Position numbers and translations under genes: made by a program | Assembly: GCA_013297755.1 (NCBI GenBank) | Contig: JAAFIH010000008.1 | Coordinates: 1 to 64,000, forward strand | Source of the DNA: Cytophagales bacterium | GTDB taxonomy: Bacteria; Bacteroidota; Bacteroidia; Cytophagales; UBA9547 | Length of the DNA: 64,000 nt | Direction of reading: 5' to 3' | Shown here: in pieces, positions 60,643-64,000 of the stretch | How positions within the stretch are numbered: position 1 is the first letter of the stretch | How the letters are laid out: each line of letters starts with the position of its first letter | The notes under the pieces: model-generated | What the model was told of the DNA's origin: nothing | What the model saw: only the letters and a program-made list of their open reading frames with translations | Database searches by the model: none

Positions 60643-62145
60643 ATGATCTCAAGAATTACTTTCTTTATTTTATTACTATTTCTTTCTTCTTTTACTTTTG
60701 CCGAAACAATTAATATTATCCCTAAACCAGTGGCTGTTGAGCTTCTGGATGGTGCTTTTTCGATTACTCCTCTTACAAAAATTATTATTCAACAGTCTAA
60801 AAATAAAAATGCAGACCAATTGCAATGGATAGCACATTATATAGATACCCATTTTTTTGGTTCTGATTCTGTTAAAAAAAAATATAATGTAATAAGTTCA
60901 AAATTGATGCGTCCTCAAAGAATAGTACTATCTACGCTCAATTATTTTAAAGATTTAGGTAATGAAGGATATAAATTAAGTGTTTTCCCAGATCTTATTA
61001 TAATCAGTGGAAACACACCTCAAGGAATATTTTATGGCGTTCAGTCGCTTTTTCAACTGGCCAAGCCTGTTCAAATTGCAGGATTGGAGCTATATTTTTC
61101 GGTTCAGGGTGTATCTATTACCGATTTCCCAAGATTTAATTGGCGAGCTATGCAACTTGATATAGAAAGTAATTTTATTACTAAACAAGAAATAAAAAAT
61201 AAAATAGACTTACTAGCCAAGTTTAAATTGAATGTGTTGCAATGGCAACTTTCTAATAATGAAAAATGGTTAATCGAAACATTAAAATATCCAAAACTTA
61301 CTACAAATCTATCAACATTCATCCTAGATTCTGTTGGATTTTATACCCAAAATGATATAAAAGAAATTGTAGAATATGCCTCAAAAAGATATGTAACTGT
61401 GGTGCCACAAATTCAAATACTTACCAATGCAAAAGTACTAAAAGATAAATTTTCTGAATTAGATTGTGATGACATTAAACCAATATCTACCTCGCAAATA
61501 CCTGTAAATCAATCGAATACGCTTTGTCCAAACGACAGTACAGCTTTATTTATTAGAAATATTCTTACGGAAGTTTTTTCATTATTTCCTTCAACTTATA
61601 TTAACATTTGCAGCAGGGATATACAACCTGTATTATGGCAAAACAACACTTTTGTAAAAAACATGATGTTAGAAAAAGGCTTTGCTAATCAAAGCCAATT
61701 ATTCTATTATTATTATCAAAAATTTGAAAAATATATAACATTAAATGGAAAAAAAATGATTTCTTATGAAGGTAGTATTACTAATTCTAGCTCAAAAAAC
61801 ACACTTGTGCTAAATTCAAAAACGGAAGATTACACAACATTAATTGCTAAAAATGGCAATACTATGGTATTAAATTTCAAAGATTATACTAATTTAGATA
61901 TGCAAAACCTAGAAGATTCATTAAAAATTGATTTTAATAAAATATACCAAAAAAAAATTATTCCTGATAGTTTTGGGTTTAATCAATCAGAACTTATACT
62001 AGGCATTCAAGGTAAAATTTATGGTAATTTATTTGTAAAAAATTACCTTTCTAGATTTCATGCAATTTTGAGTGAAGTTTGCTGGACTATAGAAACCAAT
62101 AAGAACTATTTAGATTTTGAAAAGAGATTTTTAAATTTAAAGTAA
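60643..62145 (+). CDS. GH20 beta-hexosaminidase-like protein with altered active site
   Basis: 500 residues with a signal peptide (to about 21, TFAE). An N-terminal GH20b domain (about 22-150, INIIPKPVAVELLDGAF and GNTPQGIFYGVQSLFQL) precedes a GH20 barrel with its usual landmarks: RAMQLDIESNF (usual RGxxLDxxRHF), LQWQLSNNEKWLIE (usual FHWHLTDDQGWRIE), TQNDIKEIVEYA, and VVPQIQILTN (usual VVPEIDMPGH). The catalytic Asp-Glu in HxGGDE is replaced, giving YINICSRD. The Trp-Glu of the last motif is also absent (IQGKIYGN). Every catalytic or substrate-binding position I can align is changed, so hydrolysis is unlikely; a sugar-binding or structural role may remain. The start at 60643 gives the signal peptide. 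Confidence 0.82.
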   Translation: MISRITFFILLLFLSSFTFAETINIIPKPVAVELLDGAFSITPLTKIIIQQSKNKNADQLQWIAHYIDTHFFGSDSVKKKYNVISSKLMRPQRIVLSTLNYFKDLGNEGYKLSVFPDLIIISGNTPQGIFYGVQSLFQLAKPVQIAGLELYFSVQGVSITDFPRFNWRAMQLDIESNFITKQEIKNKIDLLAKFKLNVLQWQLSNNEKWLIETLKYPKLTTNLSTFILDSVGFYTQNDIKEIVEYASKRYVTVVPQIQILTNAKVLKDKFSELDCDDIKPISTSQIPVNQSNTLCPNDSTALFIRNILTEVFSLFPSTYINICSRDIQPVLWQNNTFVKNMMLEKGFANQSQLFYYYYQKFEKYITLNGKKMISYEGSITNSSSKNTLVLNSKTEDYTTLIAKNGNTMVLNFKDYTNLDMQNLEDSLKIDFNKIYQKKIIPDSFGFNQSELILGIQGKIYGNLFVKNYLSRFHAILSEVCWTIETNKNYLDFEKRFLNLK

Positions 62146-62213
62146 ATTTAACAAAACCTATGGTATATGTAAGTTAAAAAGACTTATTTTGATACTATTA
62201 TTTACCTTTTATG

Positions 62214-62221
62214 TATATTTG
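62214..62221 (+). promoter_or_regulatory. -7 element TATATTTG upstream of dsbD
   Basis: Exact TAnnTTTG; a TTTG lies at 62188-62191 (22-base spacing, a little long). 59 bases before the ATG. Confidence 0.4.
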
Positions 62222-62280
62222 TTAAAAATAATTTGAACTACATCCAATTTCTGAATGTTGAAATCGTTAAATTAATAAAC

Positions 62281-64000
62281 ATGAAATTTATTTGCATTTT
62301 ATTTTTATCCTTGCTTTCAGTAAAAGCACAAATAGAAAATCCAGTAACTTGGGACTTCAAATCATCAGAAACAGATGCTAAAGTTGGGCAAGTAGTAGAG
62401 GTTATTTTTACAGCTGATATTCAAAAAGATTGGTACGTTTATAGCACTGGAAAATATGAATCAGCACCAAGCACTACATTTACTTTTGAAAAAAATCCTA
62501 CTTTTGAGCTTATAGGGGATATAAAAGTGCCTAAAGCCAAGCATAAAAACGACCCCTACATTGGCGAATACGATTATGTAACAGACAAAGCTATTTTTGT
62601 GCAAAAAATAAAAATACTTACTAAAAATCCAATTATCAAAGGTGTTTTAGAATTTTGTACTTGCTCTCAAGAATCTGGGATGTGTTTGCCCCCAAAAGAA
62701 GTAAATTTTGAATTTAATATTACAGTTTCAGAACCACCTAAACTTCAACCTTTAAAAGTAGATAGTAGTAATATTGACAAAAAAACAGACAAAAAAACAA
62801 ATATTAACGACTTAAAAACGATTAAATCAGATTCTTTAGTTTTGAAAAGTAGTAATGTTGCTAATCAAAACATAAATGCAACCACAATACAGTCCACTAT
62901 CACAACAGACAAATCAAGTGAAAGTGATAGTTTATGGGGCTTTTTCTTACTAGCTTTTTTGTCGGGTTTGGCAGCCTTAGTTACCCCATGTGTGTTCCCT
63001 ATGATACCTATGACGGTTACATTTTTTTTAAATGCCTCTACTTCAAAGCGTGATGGTAGAATAAAAGCAATCGTTTATGCTATATCTATTATACTGATTT
63101 ACAGCACTTTAGGAGTTTTAGTGGCCAAGTTGGCAGGAGCCGAAGCAGCCAACTTTATCAGTACACATTGGATACCCAATCTATTTTTCTTTGTTGTTTT
63201 TATAGCATTTGCACTTTCATTTTTGGGATTATACGAAATATCACTACCAAGTTCTATTGTGAATGCAGTAGACAAACAATCTGAAAAAGGGGGTTATCTT
63301 GGCGTTTTTTTTATGGCTTTTACACTTGCTTTGGTTTCTTTTTCATGTACTGGCCCTATTGTTGGCAATGTATTAGTACTAAGTGCCAATGGAGATTTTG
63401 CTAAACCAATAGTAGGAATGTTTGGTTTTTCTTTGGCTTTTGCTATTCCATTTATGCTTTTTGCAATGTTTCCAAATTGGCTCAAAAACTTACCAAAATC
63501 AGGTGGATGGCTCAATTCTGTAAAAGTTGTTTTGGGCTTTTTAGAATTAGCTCTGGCACTCAAATTTTTAAGTTTGGCAGATCAAGCCTATCACTGGAAT
63601 ATTATGCCAAGAGATATAAATATTTCGATATGGATAGCTATTTTTAGTATGATTGGACTTTATTTATTGCACAAAATAAAATTGCCACACGATGACGAAA
63701 ATTATTTAACTCAAAAAATTGGTGTATTTAAAATTATACTTGCCATTTTTAGTTTTTCATTTGCCATTTACCTAGTTCCAGGTTTGTTTGGAGCACCTCT
63801 AAAACCATTGTCTGGATATTTACCACCTCAAAAAAGTACAGATTTTGGACAAAAAATAGCTATCTCAAATGAAAATTCGTTACTAAATTCAAGTTGTGAA
63901 AGTCCAAAATATGCTGATTTTTTAGAACTTCCTCATGGTATCAAAGGATATTTTGATTATAAGCAAGCCCTATCTTGTGCAAAACTAACAGGAAAACCAG
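62281..64000 (+). CDS. dsbD: Thiol:disulfide interchange protein DsbD (5' part)
   Basis: Open to the end of the window (573 codons, no stop). The signal peptide ends near VKAQ. The N-terminal DsbD-alpha domain (about 20-160) has the Cys pair in FCTCSQESGMCLPP. A Ser/Thr/Lys-rich linker follows, then the CcdA-like membrane domain (about 220-540) with VTPCVFPMIPMTV and LVSFSCTGPIVGNV, whose two Cys carry electrons across the membrane. The sequence ends in SCAKLTGKP, just before where the C-terminal thioredoxin domain with its CxxC would begin. It supplies reducing power to periplasmic proteins. Confidence 0.95.
   Translation, partial: MKFICILFLSLLSVKAQIENPVTWDFKSSETDAKVGQVVEVIFTADIQKDWYVYSTGKYESAPSTTFTFEKNPTFELIGDIKVPKAKHKNDPYIGEYDYVTDKAIFVQKIKILTKNPIIKGVLEFCTCSQESGMCLPPKEVNFEFNITVSEPPKLQPLKVDSSNIDKKTDKKTNINDLKTIKSDSLVLKSSNVANQNINATTIQSTITTDKSSESDSLWGFFLLAFLSGLAALVTPCVFPMIPMTVTFFLNASTSKRDGRIKAIVYAISIILIYSTLGVLVAKLAGAEAANFISTHWIPNLFFFVVFIAFALSFLGLYEISLPSSIVNAVDKQSEKGGYLGVFFMAFTLALVSFSCTGPIVGNVLVLSANGDFAKPIVGMFGFSLAFAIPFMLFAMFPNWLKNLPKSGGWLNSVKVVLGFLELALALKFLSLADQAYHWNIMPRDINISIWIAIFSMIGLYLLHKIKLPHDDENYLTQKIGVFKIILAIFSFSFAIYLVPGLFGAPLKPLSGYLPPQKSTDFGQKIAISNENSLLNSSCESPKYADFLELPHGIKGYFDYKQALSCAKLTGKP

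Overview
The window is AT-rich chromosomal DNA of a member of the Bacteroidota, most likely of the Cytophagales type. The reasons are the LytTR response regulators paired with LytS/YehU-type kinases, a TonB-dependent receptor with an N-terminal carboxypeptidase-regulatory-like domain, a DUF1573 protein, AsmA-like and BamA-like envelope proteins, a thrombospondin type 3 lipoprotein, and TAnnTTTG-type -7 promoter elements. I see no rRNA, tRNA or CRISPR array.

Layout. 1-3.9 kb: a tripartite efflux operon (frameshifted TolC, HlyD-type adaptor lipoprotein, FtsX-like permease, LolD/MacB-type ATPase). 4.2-7.6 kb: a porin, a phosphate-binding-like protein broken by an in-frame TGA, and a HAMP-GAF sensor. 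7.6-9.3 kb: a LytTR/LytS two-component pair. 9.8-14.4 kb: a coiled-coil PD-(D/E)XK-like protein, an ABC-F ATPase and a large exported protein. 14.7-19.3 kb: purE, an amidase, an AsmA-like protein and an LD-carboxypeptidase. 19.7-21.3 kb: three tandem near-identical DUF1640-like coiled-coil genes. 21.4-25.6 kb: bamA, uppS and a DUF1573 protein. 25.9-27.4 kb: a toxin-antitoxin pair with a nonsense-mutated toxin, and a nest of miniature elements. 27.4-33.1 kb: a hypothetical gene, a large beta-propeller/barrel outer-membrane protein and an isolated leuC. 33.2-34.2 kb: a compact Mrr-like nuclease plus membrane-anchored TIR gene pair, the best candidate here for an undescribed defence system. 34.5-38.7 kb: a Ca-binding-repeat lipoprotein, a TPR protein and a small exported protein.

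38.7-42.9 kb is the main accessory region. On the minus strand, truncated toxin-like C-terminal ends alternate three times with small intact genes that could be immunity genes. Palindromic repeats sit at the breakpoints, and a 107-bp hairpin tandem array lies beside them. 43-49.7 kb: a TonB receptor, a CPBP protease, the remnant of a P-loop/zeta-toxin-like gene, and a second LytS/LytTR pair split by a YoeB-type toxin-antitoxin module. 49.8-50.4 kb: another toxin-antitoxin pair. 50.6-53.9 kb: an IS1634-type element flanked by two inverted, truncated copies of an IS256-variant element. 54.4-64 kb: housekeeping genes (aspartate aminotransferase, hemA, MltD-like lytic transglycosylase, pth, PspA-like), a GH20 homologue whose catalytic motifs are all altered, and the 5' part of dsbD running off the end.

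Two families of miniature inverted-repeat elements run through the window. Family 1 has a terminal repeat near CAGGGCAAACGCATTTAA, and two copies show clear 9-bp target duplications. Family 2 has ATATCAAACCGAAAAA ends. They share an internal module. A third, roughly 205-bp cruciform family (called Pal-B here) has been invaded by both. Together with the broken efflux, phosphate-binding and toxin genes, this points to a genome with active small-element turnover and gene decay.
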